This document shows positions 41,788 to 53,342 of a stretch of DNA of 64,000 bases, piece by piece (within the stretch, counting starts at the first letter, position 1; the number at the start of each line of letters is the position of its first letter). The notes under the pieces were generated by a model. The model did not search any database. It saw nothing but the letters and a program-made list of their open reading frames with translations, and was not told the DNA's origin. Position numbers and translations under genes: made by a program. The DNA is taken from positions 1,692,781-1,756,780 of the forward strand of contig NZ_JAPUBT010000001.1 of assembly GCF_030397665.1 (NCBI RefSeq), read 5' to 3'. This stretch comes from Janthinobacterium sp. SUN073 (GTDB lineage: Bacteria; Pseudomonadota; Gammaproteobacteria; Burkholderiales; Burkholderiaceae_D).

Positions 41788-42810
41788 TTACACCACGGCG
41801 CCGTCGGTTTCGTCTTTTTCCTTGATCGGCTTGATCAAGTCTTCGCGCTTGACGCCCAGCCACATGGCGATCGAGGCCGCGACGAACACGGACGAGTAAA
41901 TACCGAAGCAGATACCGATGGTCAGCGCCAGTGCGAAGTGGTGCAGGGTCTGGCCGCCGAAGACCAGCATCGACAGCACCATCATCTGGGTCGAACCGTG
42001 GGTGATGATGGTACGCGAAATGGTGCTGGTGATCGCGCTGTCGATCACTTCATGCACGGAAGCCTTGCGCTGCTTGCGGAAGTTTTCGCGGATACGGTCA
42101 AAGATCACCACCGATTCGTTGACCGAGTAGCCCAGCACCGCCAGGATCGCCGCCAGCACCGTCAGCGAGAATTCCCACTGGAAGAAGGCAAAGAAGCCCA
42201 GGATGATGACCACGTCATGCAAGTTGGCGATAATCGCCGAAACGGCGTATTTCCATTCGAAGCGCACGGCCAGGTAAGCCATCACGCCCAGGATCACCAC
42301 CACCAGCGCGTTCAAGCCGTTCTGCGTCAATTCGTCGCCCACTTGCGGGCCGACGAATTCCACTTTCTGCAGCACCAGCGCTTCATTGCCGGCGGCGTCC
42401 AGGCAGGCGGTCTTGATCACATGCTCGCCCTTGTCGGTGACGGTATCGATGCCCTTGGTCGTGCCTTGCTCGACCTTGCACAGGGTTTCGAACACGCGCT
42501 GCGAGGTATTCGCGGCAGTCACGCCCTTTTCCACCGGCAGGCGGATCATCACGTCGCGTGCCGTATCGAAGCTGGTCACGCCGGGCTCTTCGTAGCCCAT
42601 CTTGATCAGGGTGCCGCGTATGCCTTCAAGGTTGGCCGCTTTCGGGTACTTCACCTCCAGCACGGTGCCGCCCTTGAATTCCACGGACAGGTGCAAGCCC
42701 TTGTGGAACAGGAAGAAGACGGCGGCAAGGAAGGTCACGGCCGAAATGACGTTGAAAATCAACGCATGGCGCATGAAGGGAATATCTTTTTTGATCCGGA
42801 AAAATTCCAT
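41788..42810 (-). CDS. secF: Protein translocase subunit SecF
   Basis: 340 residues. Six membrane helices are predicted, with the first periplasmic domain P1 (about 40-150) and the conserved SecF patterns SVEFKGGTVLEV, GYSVNESVVIFDRIREN (with the Asp-Arg pair essential for proton use) and GICFGIYSSVFVAASIAMWLG. SecDF uses the proton gradient to pull proteins emerging from SecYEG on the periplasmic side. It follows secD after about 90 bases. The length is slightly above E. coli SecF (323), due to a longer P1 insertion and a charged tail (KEKDETDGAVV). Confidence 0.95.
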   Translation of the reverse strand: MEFFRIKKDIPFMRHALIFNVISAVTFLAAVFFLFHKGLHLSVEFKGGTVLEVKYPKAANLEGIRGTLIKMGYEEPGVTSFDTARDVMIRLPVEKGVTAANTSQRVFETLCKVEQGTTKGIDTVTDKGEHVIKTACLDAAGNEALVLQKVEFVGPQVGDELTQNGLNALVVVILGVMAYLAVRFEWKYAVSAIIANLHDVVIILGFFAFFQWEFSLTVLAAILAVLGYSVNESVVIFDRIRENFRKQRKASVHEVIDSAITSTISRTIITHGSTQMMVLSMLVFGGQTLHHFALALTIGICFGIYSSVFVAASIAMWLGVKREDLIKPIKEKDETDGAVV

Positions 42811-42900
42811 GAAATCCTCTGAGTTCTATTCTGTGCGTCCGGCGGTTGTGCCACCGGACGCGATCGCTGTTGTCGCTATTGGGTGAGTCTGGGCCGCCGC

Positions 42901-44766
42901 TTATTTGCTCGTGCCCGGCACCCACACCGTGCCGATCGACAAGGTCGTCAGCTTTTTCTTGCGGCCATACCAGAGGTTGACCACGCCGCGCGACACGAAC
43001 ACGGAGGAGAACATCGACGTCAGGATGCCCAGGCAATGCACGACGGCAAAGCCGCGCACGGGACCGCTGCCGAAGGCCAGCAACGCCAGGCCGACGATCA
43101 GGGTGGTCACGTTCGAGTCGAGAATCGTGGCCCATGCACGGTCGAAGCCGGCGGAGATCGCCGCTTGTGGCGTACTGCCGGCACGCAACTCTTCACGGAT
43201 ACGTTCATTGATCAGCACGTTGGCGTCAATCGCCATGCCCAGCGCCAGCGCGATCGCGGCGATACCTGGCAAGGTCAGGGTCACCTGGATCATGGACAGC
43301 AAGCCGACCAGCAACAGCAGGTTGGTGGCCAGGGCCAGCACGCTGAAGGCGCCGAACAGCATGTAGTAGGCGATCATGAAGATGGCGATGGCGATGAAGC
43401 CATACAGGGTCGAATGGAAGCCCTTGGCGATGTTTTCCGCGCCCAATTGCGGTCCGATCGTGCGTTCTTCGATGACGGTCATCGGTGCCGACAGGGCGCC
43501 CGAGCGCAGCAGCAAGGCCAGTTCATTCGCGTTTTCCGCGCCGCCCATGCCCGTGATCTGGAAGCGCGAACCGAGTTCCTGCTGGATGGTCGCCACCGAC
43601 AGCACTTCCGGCTTGCCCTTTTCAAACAGCACGATGGCCATGCGCTTGCCGACGCGCTCGCGCGTCGCTTCGCGCATCTTGCGGCCACCGTCGCCGTTCA
43701 GGTCGATCGACACGGCCGCTTGCTGGTTCTGGTCGAAGCTGGCCGTGGCGCTGGAGATATAGTCACCCGTCAGGATCACGTCTTTCGACAGGACGACAGG
43801 CACGCCCTTGCCAACCGTAAACAGTTCCGAGTTGAACGGAATGGCGCTCGACAGTTCCGTGCCAGGCACGATGCCTTCGTCGACCAGGCGCACTTCCAGC
43901 GTCGCCGTGCGGCCGATGATGGCTTTCGCGCGGGCCACGTCCTGTACGCCAGGCAATTGCACCACGATACGGTCAGGACCTTGCTGCTGGATCAGCGGCT
44001 CGGCCACGCCCAGCTCGTTGACGCGCTTGGACAGGGTGGAGATATTCTGTTTCACGCCTTCGTCGATGGTCGCCTTCAGGGCTGCCGGCTTCAGGGTGAT
44101 GTTCAGTTTCAGATCGCTGCCTTCGCCCGCATCGGCGAAAGCCAGTTCCGTCATCTGGTCGGACAGCACATTTTTTGCCTTCAGGCGCGTATCGGCGTCA
44201 CGGAAGTTGATCTGCACGCTGTCACCCACGCGCTCGATGCCGGCGTGACGGATATTCTTGTCGCGCAACACGCTACGCGCGGCGGACTGGACGCCCTGGA
44301 CTTTCTTGTTCAGTACGGCTTTCGCATCGACCTGCATCAGGAAATGCACGCCGCCGCGCAAGTCCAGGCCCAGGAACATGGGCAAGGCATGCAATTTTTG
44401 CATCCACAATGGGGTATTGGCTTGCAGATTGACCGTCACGATATACGCAGGGTCGCTGGCATCCGTATTCAGGTCCTTTTCCAGCACCAGTTTTGCCTTG
44501 AACTGGGTATCGGGATCGGCGAAACGCACGCGCACGGAAGCGAGGTTGCCAGCGCCATCCATGGTGACACCTTCCGACTTGACGTTTTCTTTCGTCAATA
44601 TTTGCTCGACTTGCGTCATCAGCTCGCCCGTCACTTTGACGGTCGACCTGCCGCTGGTTACTTGCAGCGCCGGTGATTCACCGAAATAATTGGGCGCCGT
44701 ATAGAGTGCGCCCAGCAATAAGGCGACGACGATGATGATGTATTTCCAGGCAGGATAGCGATTCAT
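42901..44766 (-). CDS. secD: Protein translocase subunit SecD
   Basis: 621 residues, the usual length. An N-terminal membrane helix (WKYIIIVVALLLGALYTAPN) is followed by a large periplasmic domain (to about 440) with GLDLRGGVHFLMQVD near residue 133 and PGVQDVARAKAIIGRTATL. The C-terminal five helices hold MAIDANVLINERIREELR, the SecD counterpart of the SecF proton motif, and DSNVTTLIVGLALLAFGSGP. It partners SecF and YajC in the inner membrane. It is downstream of yajC and upstream of secF in one unit. Confidence 0.96.
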   Translation of the reverse strand: MNRYPAWKYIIIVVALLLGALYTAPNYFGESPALQVTSGRSTVKVTGELMTQVEQILTKENVKSEGVTMDGAGNLASVRVRFADPDTQFKAKLVLEKDLNTDASDPAYIVTVNLQANTPLWMQKLHALPMFLGLDLRGGVHFLMQVDAKAVLNKKVQGVQSAARSVLRDKNIRHAGIERVGDSVQINFRDADTRLKAKNVLSDQMTELAFADAGEGSDLKLNITLKPAALKATIDEGVKQNISTLSKRVNELGVAEPLIQQQGPDRIVVQLPGVQDVARAKAIIGRTATLEVRLVDEGIVPGTELSSAIPFNSELFTVGKGVPVVLSKDVILTGDYISSATASFDQNQQAAVSIDLNGDGGRKMREATRERVGKRMAIVLFEKGKPEVLSVATIQQELGSRFQITGMGGAENANELALLLRSGALSAPMTVIEERTIGPQLGAENIAKGFHSTLYGFIAIAIFMIAYYMLFGAFSVLALATNLLLLVGLLSMIQVTLTLPGIAAIALALGMAIDANVLINERIREELRAGSTPQAAISAGFDRAWATILDSNVTTLIVGLALLAFGSGPVRGFAVVHCLGILTSMFSSVFVSRGVVNLWYGRKKKLTTLSIGTVWVPGTSK

Positions 44767-44862
44767 ATTGATTCAGCGTTCAGTGTTGAGCGTCGGAGGC
44801 GTCGCGAGGGGCGGCGGGTAGCCGCCCCGGTGAATCATTGCCAAGGCAATGACAGCGAGGAA

Positions 44863-45195
44863 TTACAGCGCCTTCAGGGTGCCTTTAGGCAGCAGGGTGG
44901 TGATGGCGCTCTTTTGCACCGTGATTTCGGTGCCGGTCGCCACTTCGATGGTGACGTAAGCGTCCACTACCTTGACAACACGGCCCAGCATGCCGCCAGC
45001 GGTGACGACTTCGTCACCCTTGGCCAGCGCGTCCATCATCGCCCGTTGTTCTTTGGCGCGTTTTTGCTGTGGACGGATCATCAGGAAATACATGACCACG
45101 AACATCAATACCAGCGGCAGGAAGCTGGTCAGGTTGCCGCCGAAGCCCAGGGCGTCGGTTGGGGCTTGCGCATAAGCGTTGGAAATGAAAAACAC
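44863..45195 (-). CDS. yajC: Preprotein translocase accessory subunit YajC
   Basis: 110 residues if started at GTG 45195 (FFISNAYAQAPTDALG), which has GGAGTCACC before it. The frame runs on upstream to 45282, but that part lacks homology and would exceed the family length. One membrane helix (FLPLVLMFVVMYFLMIRPQQ, about 23-42) is followed by the conserved RPQQKRAKEQRAMMDALAKG and a small beta domain (GDEVVTAGGMLGRV). YajC binds SecDF. The gene lies between tgt and secD. Confidence 0.94.
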   Translation of the reverse strand: MFFISNAYAQAPTDALGFGGNLTSFLPLVLMFVVMYFLMIRPQQKRAKEQRAMMDALAKGDEVVTAGGMLGRVVKVVDAYVTIEVATGTEITVQKSAITTLLPKGTLKAL

Positions 45196-45355
45196 GGTGA
45201 CTCCAGTTCTAATCAGTTTGAAAAAATAGCGCTGTATTCTAGCATTGGCTATACGTCGTAACCCGAATTGCAGGCATGGCAACTTTAAGTGGGGCTAAAA
45301 AGGCATTATGCAATGCTTTATCGCCCCAGTCCAAGCACCAATCCACAAAACTTCC

Positions 45356-45376
45356 AGCCCTGCTGCCGCCAGGGCT
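45356..45376 (-). other. Hairpin between tgt and yajC
   Basis: AGCCCTG (45356-45362) pairs with CAGGGCT (45370-45376) just past the tgt stop. It lacks a clear T-run, so it may be a weak terminator or mRNA processing site in front of yajC. The 196-base gap otherwise holds no recognised feature. Confidence 0.4.
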
Positions 45377-45391
45377 CAAGCTAAGCTTTTC

Positions 45392-47589
<2,198 letters not shown>

Positions 47590-47767
47590 GCGTTTTGCTT
47601 CAAAAGTACGTCAAAAATGATTAGGAGTGCGCAATGGAACATCTGGCACTATACTGTGCGCCTATACAGGCATTACAATAATCCGCCGCAACAATTTCCG
47701 ACTGCGGTACGCACAGGGTGTGCCGGACAACCCTCTATTTTACGCTAGCGGCACCAAAACCTTGCAT

Positions 47768-49870
47768 ATGTCCGATCCAAAGCCCGATCTTCCTCCCGCA
47801 GCCAAGCCGGCCGCGAAGCCGAAAGCCGTCAAAAAAGTGGTCAGCACGGAAAGCCGGCTGGCCAAACTGGGCTTGCGCACGGATATGGACCTGGTGCTGC
47901 ACTTGCCGATGCGCTACGAGGATGAGACGAAGGTCTACACGATACGCGATGCCTGCCTGCGCGGCGGCGAGTCGTGGCAAGTGGAAGGCGTCGTCACCAA
48001 ATGCGAAGTCAATTTCAAGCCGCGCAAGCAGCTGCTGGTGACGATCGCCGACGAAACGGGCAATTTGCTGCTGCGCTTCATGAATTTCTACGGCAGCCAG
48101 GTCAAGCAGCTGGCCGAAGGCACGCGGGTACGTGCGCGTGCCGAACTCAAACACGGCTTTTTCGGCGCCGAGATGGTGCACCCGACGTATAAAGTGGTCA
48201 ACGAGGGCGCGCCGCTGCCCACGGCCCTGACGCCCGTGTATCCGTCCGGCGAAGGCTTGTCGCAGCACGTGCTGCGGCGCGAGATCGCCGACGCCATGCG
48301 CCGCATCGACTGGCACGATACCTTGCCTGACGAGCTGTTGCGCCAGATGCAGCTGTCGCCGTTCCGCGCCGCCGTGCACCTGCTGCACTATCCGCCGCAG
48401 GACATCGATGAAAGCGCGCTGATGGACCGCTCGCACCCGGCCTGGGTGCGCATGAAATTCGATGAGCTGCTGGCGCAGCAGCTGTCGCTGAAACGCGCCC
48501 AGCGCGCGCGCCGCTCGAAAGGCGCGGCGTCCTTGCCCATCGTCGGCAAACTCTCGGCATCCTTTGCCGCCGCCCTGCCCTTCAAGCTGACGGGCGCACA
48601 GGCCCGCGTGCTCGAGGAAATCCGCGCCGACCTGCACCAGCCGTATCCGATGCAGCGCTTGCTGCAGGGCGACGTCGGCAGCGGCAAGACAGTCGTCGCC
48701 GCCTTGTCCGCCACGCAGGCCATCGACAGCGGCTACCAGGCCGCGCTGATGGCGCCCACGGAGATCCTGGCGGAACAGCACTTCCGCAAGATCGCCGCCT
48801 GGATGGAGCCGCTGGGAGTAAAAGTCGCCTGGCTGACGGGCAGCCTGAAGAAAAAGGAAAAGACGGCCGCGCTGGCCCTGATCGAATCGGGTGAAGCGCA
48901 GCTGGTGATAGGTACGCATGCGCTGATCCAGGACAACGTGCTGTTTGCCAAACTGGGCCTGGTGATCGTCGACGAGCAGCACCGTTTCGGCGTGGGCCAG
49001 CGCCTGACCCTGCGCAACAAGGGCGACAGCGCGGCCGTGCCGCACCAGTTGATGATGTCGGCCACGCCGATCCCGCGTACCCTGGCCATGACGTATTACG
49101 CCGACCTGGAAGTGTCGGTGATCGACGAGCTGCCGCCCGGACGCAGCCCCATCGTCACGCGCGCCATCGACCAGAACCGGCGCGACGAAGTCATCGCCCG
49201 TGTGTACGCGGCCGCGCTGGAAGGCCGGCAAGTGTACTGGGTCTGTCCCCTGATCGAGGAATCGGAAGCGCTGCAGCTGCAAACAGCCACCGACACCTAC
49301 ATGATGCTGGCAGAAGCCCTGCCCGCGCTGCAGGTGGGCCTCGTGCACGGCCGCCTGAAGCCGGCGGAAAAGCAGGCAGTGATGGATGCCTTCATCGCCG
49401 GCCAGATCCACGTGCTGGTGGCCACCACCGTCATCGAGGTGGGCGTCGACGTACCGAACGCCTCGCTGATGGTGATCGAACACGCCGAGCGTTTTGGCTT
49501 GTCGCAGCTACACCAGCTGCGCGGCCGCGTGGGGCGCGGCACGGCGGCCAGCGTCTGCCTGCTGCTGTATCAGGGCCCCTTGGGCGGCGTGGCGCGCCAG
49601 CGTTTGATGACCATGCGCGAGACGACGGACGGTTTTGAAATCGCCCGCCGCGACCTGGAAATCCGCGGCCCCGGGGAATTCCTCGGCGCGCGCCAGTCCG
49701 GCCAGGCCATGCTGCGCTTCGCCGACCTGGAGACGGATCAATGGCTGGTAGACCAGGCGCGCGACGTGGCGCACGATCTGCTGCACGCCACCACCGCGGC
49801 GGCGGCCGCCACCGTGGAAGCGCACCTGGCGCGCTGGCTGGGCGGCAAGGAAGAGTTTTTGAAAGTCTGA
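47768..49870 (+). CDS. recG: ATP-dependent DNA helicase RecG
   Basis: 700 residues from the ATG at 47768 (MSDPKPDLPPAAKPAAKPK); the frame is open from 47627, but the added 47 residues have no homology. A Lys/Ala/Pro-rich N terminus precedes the wedge domain (OB fold, about 70-170). The helicase core has Walker A GDVGSGKTVV (about 300), DEQH box IVDEQHRFG (about 400), SATPIPRTLAMT and the motif VI region QLRGRVGRG. RecG remodels stalled replication forks and Holliday junctions. It is divergent from queA and converges on the SNF2 helicase gene, with only one base between the two stop codons. Confidence 0.96.
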   Translation: MSDPKPDLPPAAKPAAKPKAVKKVVSTESRLAKLGLRTDMDLVLHLPMRYEDETKVYTIRDACLRGGESWQVEGVVTKCEVNFKPRKQLLVTIADETGNLLLRFMNFYGSQVKQLAEGTRVRARAELKHGFFGAEMVHPTYKVVNEGAPLPTALTPVYPSGEGLSQHVLRREIADAMRRIDWHDTLPDELLRQMQLSPFRAAVHLLHYPPQDIDESALMDRSHPAWVRMKFDELLAQQLSLKRAQRARRSKGAASLPIVGKLSASFAAALPFKLTGAQARVLEEIRADLHQPYPMQRLLQGDVGSGKTVVAALSATQAIDSGYQAALMAPTEILAEQHFRKIAAWMEPLGVKVAWLTGSLKKKEKTAALALIESGEAQLVIGTHALIQDNVLFAKLGLVIVDEQHRFGVGQRLTLRNKGDSAAVPHQLMMSATPIPRTLAMTYYADLEVSVIDELPPGRSPIVTRAIDQNRRDEVIARVYAAALEGRQVYWVCPLIEESEALQLQTATDTYMMLAEALPALQVGLVHGRLKPAEKQAVMDAFIAGQIHVLVATTVIEVGVDVPNASLMVIEHAERFGLSQLHQLRGRVGRGTAASVCLLLYQGPLGGVARQRLMTMRETTDGFEIARRDLEIRGPGEFLGARQSGQAMLRFADLETDQWLVDQARDVAHDLLHATTAAAAATVEAHLARWLGGKEEFLKV

Positions 49871-49871
49871 G

Positions 49872-52800
49872 TTAAGCGCTTTTCAAGGGCGAAAAAATCA
49901 CCTGCAAATCGTCTTGCGTGATCGCCAGCGCTTGCGCCGGACCCTGGGCCAATACGGCATCGGCCAGTTCGGCCTTGCGGCGCTGCATTTCCTGAATCTT
50001 TTCTTCCAGCGTACCTTTGGCGATCAATTTGTAGACGAATACCGGCTTGTCCTGGCCGATGCGCCAGGCACGGTCGGTGGCCTGATTTTCCGCTGCCGGA
50101 TTCCACCATGGATCGTAGTGGATCACGGTATCGGCCGCGGTCAGATTCAAGCCAACACCGCCAGCCTTCAGGCTGATCAAAAATAGTGGCACGCTACCTT
50201 GCTGGAAGGTGTCGACCTGCGCGCTGCGATCCTTCGTCTCGCCGGTCAGCAAGGCATACGCGATGCCGCGCTCGCGCAACTGCTCTTCGATCAGCGCCAG
50301 CATGCTGGTAAATTGCGAGAATACCAGCACTTTGCGCCCTTCGGCCAGCAACGCTTCGAGCATCTCCATCAATTCCGCCAACTTGGCCGACGGCGCCATG
50401 CATTTCTTGCCGGCGCCGGCCACCAGGCGCGGGTCGCAACAGACCTGGCGCAGCTTGAGCAAGGCGTCCAGGATCACGATCTGGCTGCGTGCCAGGCCCT
50501 TGGCGGCAATCGCCGCGCGCACTTTTTCGGCCATCGCCAGGCGCACCGTTTCGTACAGATCGCGCTGCACGCCGGCCAGTTCGACTTCGCGTACCATTTC
50601 TGTCTTGGCCGGCAACTCCTTGGCCACCGTGTCCTTGGTACGGCGCAGCAGAAACGGTTTGATGCGCCGTACCAGGAAAGCGTTGCGCGCGCCATCGCCG
50701 AGCTTTTCTATCGGTTTGCGGAACTCGGAGTTAAAGGTTTTTTGATCGCCGAGCAAGCCTGGCATCAAAAAGTGAAACTGCGCCCACAACTCGCCCAAAT
50801 GATTTTGCAGCGGCGTGCCGGTCAGGCACAAGCGGTGCGTGGCCGGTAGCAGCGCCGCCGTCTGCGCGGCCTTCGAGTTGCTGTTCTTGATGTATTGCGA
50901 CTCGTCCAGGATCAGCAAATGAAAGTGCTGGCGGCGCAAGGCTTCCTCGTCGCGCGGCAGCAGCGCATACGTGGTCAGCACCAGGTCATAGTGCCCCATC
51001 TGTTCGAAATGCTGCGCGCGTTGCGGTCCGTGCAGCAGCAGCACTCTCAGGGCGGGCGCGAAGCGCGCCGCTTCGGCCTGCCAGTTGCCCATCAGGCTAG
51101 TCGGCGCGACCACCAGCGCTGGCGACGTCAGCCGGCCCGCCTCCTTTTCCAGCAAGATGTGGGACAACGTCTGGATGGTTTTCCCCAGCCCCATGTCATC
51201 GCCCAGGATGCCGGCGAAATGGTATTCGCGCAGGAACTGCATCCACGCCAGCCCTTCGCTCTGGTAGGGACGCAAACTCGCCTGCAGGCCCGTTGGCGCG
51301 GCAACCGGTGCCACGCCGTCGAACCCGCGCAGCCGGGCGCCCAGTTGACGCAGCCGCTCGCCGCCCGTCCAGCGCAGCTGCGCGCTCCCTTCCAGTTCGG
51401 CCAGGCGCGCCGCATCGAGCACCGGCAAGCGCATGCCGGCGCCGATACGCTCCTTGAAATACAGCTCGCCCAAAGTATGCAGGATGGGCTTGATGCGGCT
51501 CCACGGCAGGGCCACCCGCATGCCGTCGGGCAGGCTGGCGATCAAGTGTTCGGCATCGTCGTGCAGCGCCAGCGCGGCCGGATCGAAATGATCGGGCGCC
51601 TCGCGTATCCATTGCAGCAGCACCGGCAGCAAGGGAACGCGCTGCCCATTGACGACGATGCCCAGTTCCAGCTCGAACCAGGCGTTGCCGCCCTCGCCGT
51701 CTTCCGCCACCTCGGCATACCAATCGTCGACCGATGCCAGATCGTAACGGTAGCCGGGGCCGTATTCGATCAGCCAGCCCTGCTGGCGCAAGGCAGGCAC
51801 GCCATGTGCGGCAAAATCGAGCCAGGCGGCCTGGTTCGGCAACTGCAGGATGCCGGCCACCGAACCTAGCGCCGATATGCTGGCATCGGGGGCGACAAAA
51901 CCGTGCGCTTGCAGGCTGCTCATGGCAGCTTTTTCAGCATCCATATCGCGCTTGATCGTCTCGTTGCCGTTGGCGCTATGCCGCTGCAGCTGGTATGCGG
52001 CGTCGGCAGAGGCGCGCATGCCGTCATAATCAAACGCCAGCAGGACGAAGTCGTGCGGCGGCGCAGCGGCGGCATCGCTGTCGACGCTAGCCATCAGCAG
52101 GAAAGGACGCGGCGCGATATCGCGCCGGACTATCTTGCGCAGTGCCGGCGGCGGCGCAACGATGCGGTCCAGTCCTTGCGCCAGCAGTTCACGCGCCAGG
52201 ACGGCGCGCTCTTTGCCGGCGACGCGCGGCGCGCTGGCCACCAGCAGCTTCAAGTCGTTCAGCGCCAGGCCCGTCAGACCTTCGGGCAAGTTCAGCGGCC
52301 CGATTTCTCCAGCCTGAACAAACAGCGCAGGCTCCGTCGCCAGCACATGCTCCAGCGGCGCGCCATCCTCCGACTCCCAGCGCAGCATGACGCTTTCGTC
52401 GTCCTGTATGGCCCAAGCCAGGTGCGTCTGGCGCGCATCGGCCGCCTGCATCCGGGTCAGCAGGCCAACCTTCAGCTCATCGCGTGTGGCGGCGCGGAAC
52501 AGCCGCTGCTTTTGCAGCAGGTCTTGCAGCAGCTCGGCGCCGATGGCACCGCGCACAGCAGCAACAGCGGTGGAAAACTCGGAGCCTGCGCGCAGCAGGA
52601 AAAACAGATGCGCCGAATAACGATCGGCCGCCGTCATGTACGCCGGCGGGGAATGACGAATATCGTAGAGATTGGCCAGCACCGACACCGAGGCAATGGC
52701 GCCGCCGACGCGCAGCCGCGCGCGACACAACAACAGATCCAGACATCCCGCAGGGTTGGGCATGAGCACATACACCAGGCGATACATGGCTTGGGTCGCA

Positions 52801-53195
52801 GCGCCCGCGCGTTTGATCACGGGCTTGGGCGCAACGGCCTGCGCCAGGCCGCGCAACCAGGAAAGCAGGACTGGCGTGAGCCCATCCCCAGGCACGGCCG
52901 CAGGCTGCGGCGGCGTCAGTTCCAGGTAGCGTAGCAAGAGCGCCACCACATGCTTGCAGTTGTAATCCATGGGACAACTGCAATCGCCATCGAATCGCAC
53001 GCCGCGCGGGCCTGGCTTGATCCGCACCGTTTGCCGGTAGCGTTGACCGCCGCTCCCGCTGACCTTACCTTTGATCGCATCGCCATCGGCCGTGACGGCC
53101 AGCACCTTGCCGCGACGCACATAATCGCGGCCGCGATGCAAGGTGCCCGCATCAAAGCTGGCGGCAACATCAGCCGCAGTAAAATCGAAAGTCAA
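49872..53195 (-). CDS. SWIM-domain SNF2-family helicase
   Basis: 1107 residues starting at TTG 53195, nine bases after GGAGG; no ATG gives a better start. An N-terminal SWIM zinc finger (CSC-x5-CKH: Cys72, Cys74, Cys80, His82) suggests nucleic acid or protein binding. A long middle region (about 100-640) is without a strong assignment. The SNF2 ATPase has GDDMGLGKTIQT (about 665), LILDESQYIKN (DEAH-like box), LTGTPLQNHLGELW, FSQFTSMLALIEEQL and a C-terminal QATDRAWRIGQ. Such bacterial proteins (HepA/RapA relatives) move along duplex DNA. It is the last gene of the pyrC-led unit, 21 bases after the 41-residue peptide gene. Confidence 0.9.
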   Translation of the reverse strand: MTFDFTAADVAASFDAGTLHRGRDYVRRGKVLAVTADGDAIKGKVSGSGGQRYRQTVRIKPGPRGVRFDGDCSCPMDYNCKHVVALLLRYLELTPPQPAAVPGDGLTPVLLSWLRGLAQAVAPKPVIKRAGAATQAMYRLVYVLMPNPAGCLDLLLCRARLRVGGAIASVSVLANLYDIRHSPPAYMTAADRYSAHLFFLLRAGSEFSTAVAAVRGAIGAELLQDLLQKQRLFRAATRDELKVGLLTRMQAADARQTHLAWAIQDDESVMLRWESEDGAPLEHVLATEPALFVQAGEIGPLNLPEGLTGLALNDLKLLVASAPRVAGKERAVLARELLAQGLDRIVAPPPALRKIVRRDIAPRPFLLMASVDSDAAAAPPHDFVLLAFDYDGMRASADAAYQLQRHSANGNETIKRDMDAEKAAMSSLQAHGFVAPDASISALGSVAGILQLPNQAAWLDFAAHGVPALRQQGWLIEYGPGYRYDLASVDDWYAEVAEDGEGGNAWFELELGIVVNGQRVPLLPVLLQWIREAPDHFDPAALALHDDAEHLIASLPDGMRVALPWSRIKPILHTLGELYFKERIGAGMRLPVLDAARLAELEGSAQLRWTGGERLRQLGARLRGFDGVAPVAAPTGLQASLRPYQSEGLAWMQFLREYHFAGILGDDMGLGKTIQTLSHILLEKEAGRLTSPALVVAPTSLMGNWQAEAARFAPALRVLLLHGPQRAQHFEQMGHYDLVLTTYALLPRDEEALRRQHFHLLILDESQYIKNSNSKAAQTAALLPATHRLCLTGTPLQNHLGELWAQFHFLMPGLLGDQKTFNSEFRKPIEKLGDGARNAFLVRRIKPFLLRRTKDTVAKELPAKTEMVREVELAGVQRDLYETVRLAMAEKVRAAIAAKGLARSQIVILDALLKLRQVCCDPRLVAGAGKKCMAPSAKLAELMEMLEALLAEGRKVLVFSQFTSMLALIEEQLRERGIAYALLTGETKDRSAQVDTFQQGSVPLFLISLKAGGVGLNLTAADTVIHYDPWWNPAAENQATDRAWRIGQDKPVFVYKLIAKGTLEEKIQEMQRRKAELADAVLAQGPAQALAITQDDLQVIFSPLKSA

Positions 53196-53216
53196 ATCAC
53201 CTACCCTCCAATAGAC

Positions 53217-53342
53217 CTACATGCACATCCAGAAGCGGTTCGCCAGGTCGAGCATGAAGTCGGGCCGCAGATAGGCCAGGAAGACGAGGGTCAGCAGCGC
53301 GGCGCCAGCCAGGCGCCACAGCCACGTGCGCCAGCTGCCCAT
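53217..53342 (-). CDS. Small membrane peptide of 41 residues
   Basis: The frame starts at ATG 53340-53342 and ends at TAG 53217-53219. It is below the usual gene-calling size, but the ATG shares its last base with the TAA of the MFS gene (TAATG), the classic form for coupled translation. The product has a basic N terminus (MGSWRTWLWR), one hydrophobic helix (LAGAALLTLVFLAYL, about 11-25) and a C-terminal RPDFMLDLANRFWMCM. That is the layout of a single-pass membrane peptide with the short end outside. I recall similar LANxxWxC tails in small Burkholderiales proteins, but cannot check this. It may stabilise or regulate the adjacent transporter. Confidence 0.65.
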   Translation of the reverse strand: MGSWRTWLWRLAGAALLTLVFLAYLRPDFMLDLANRFWMCM

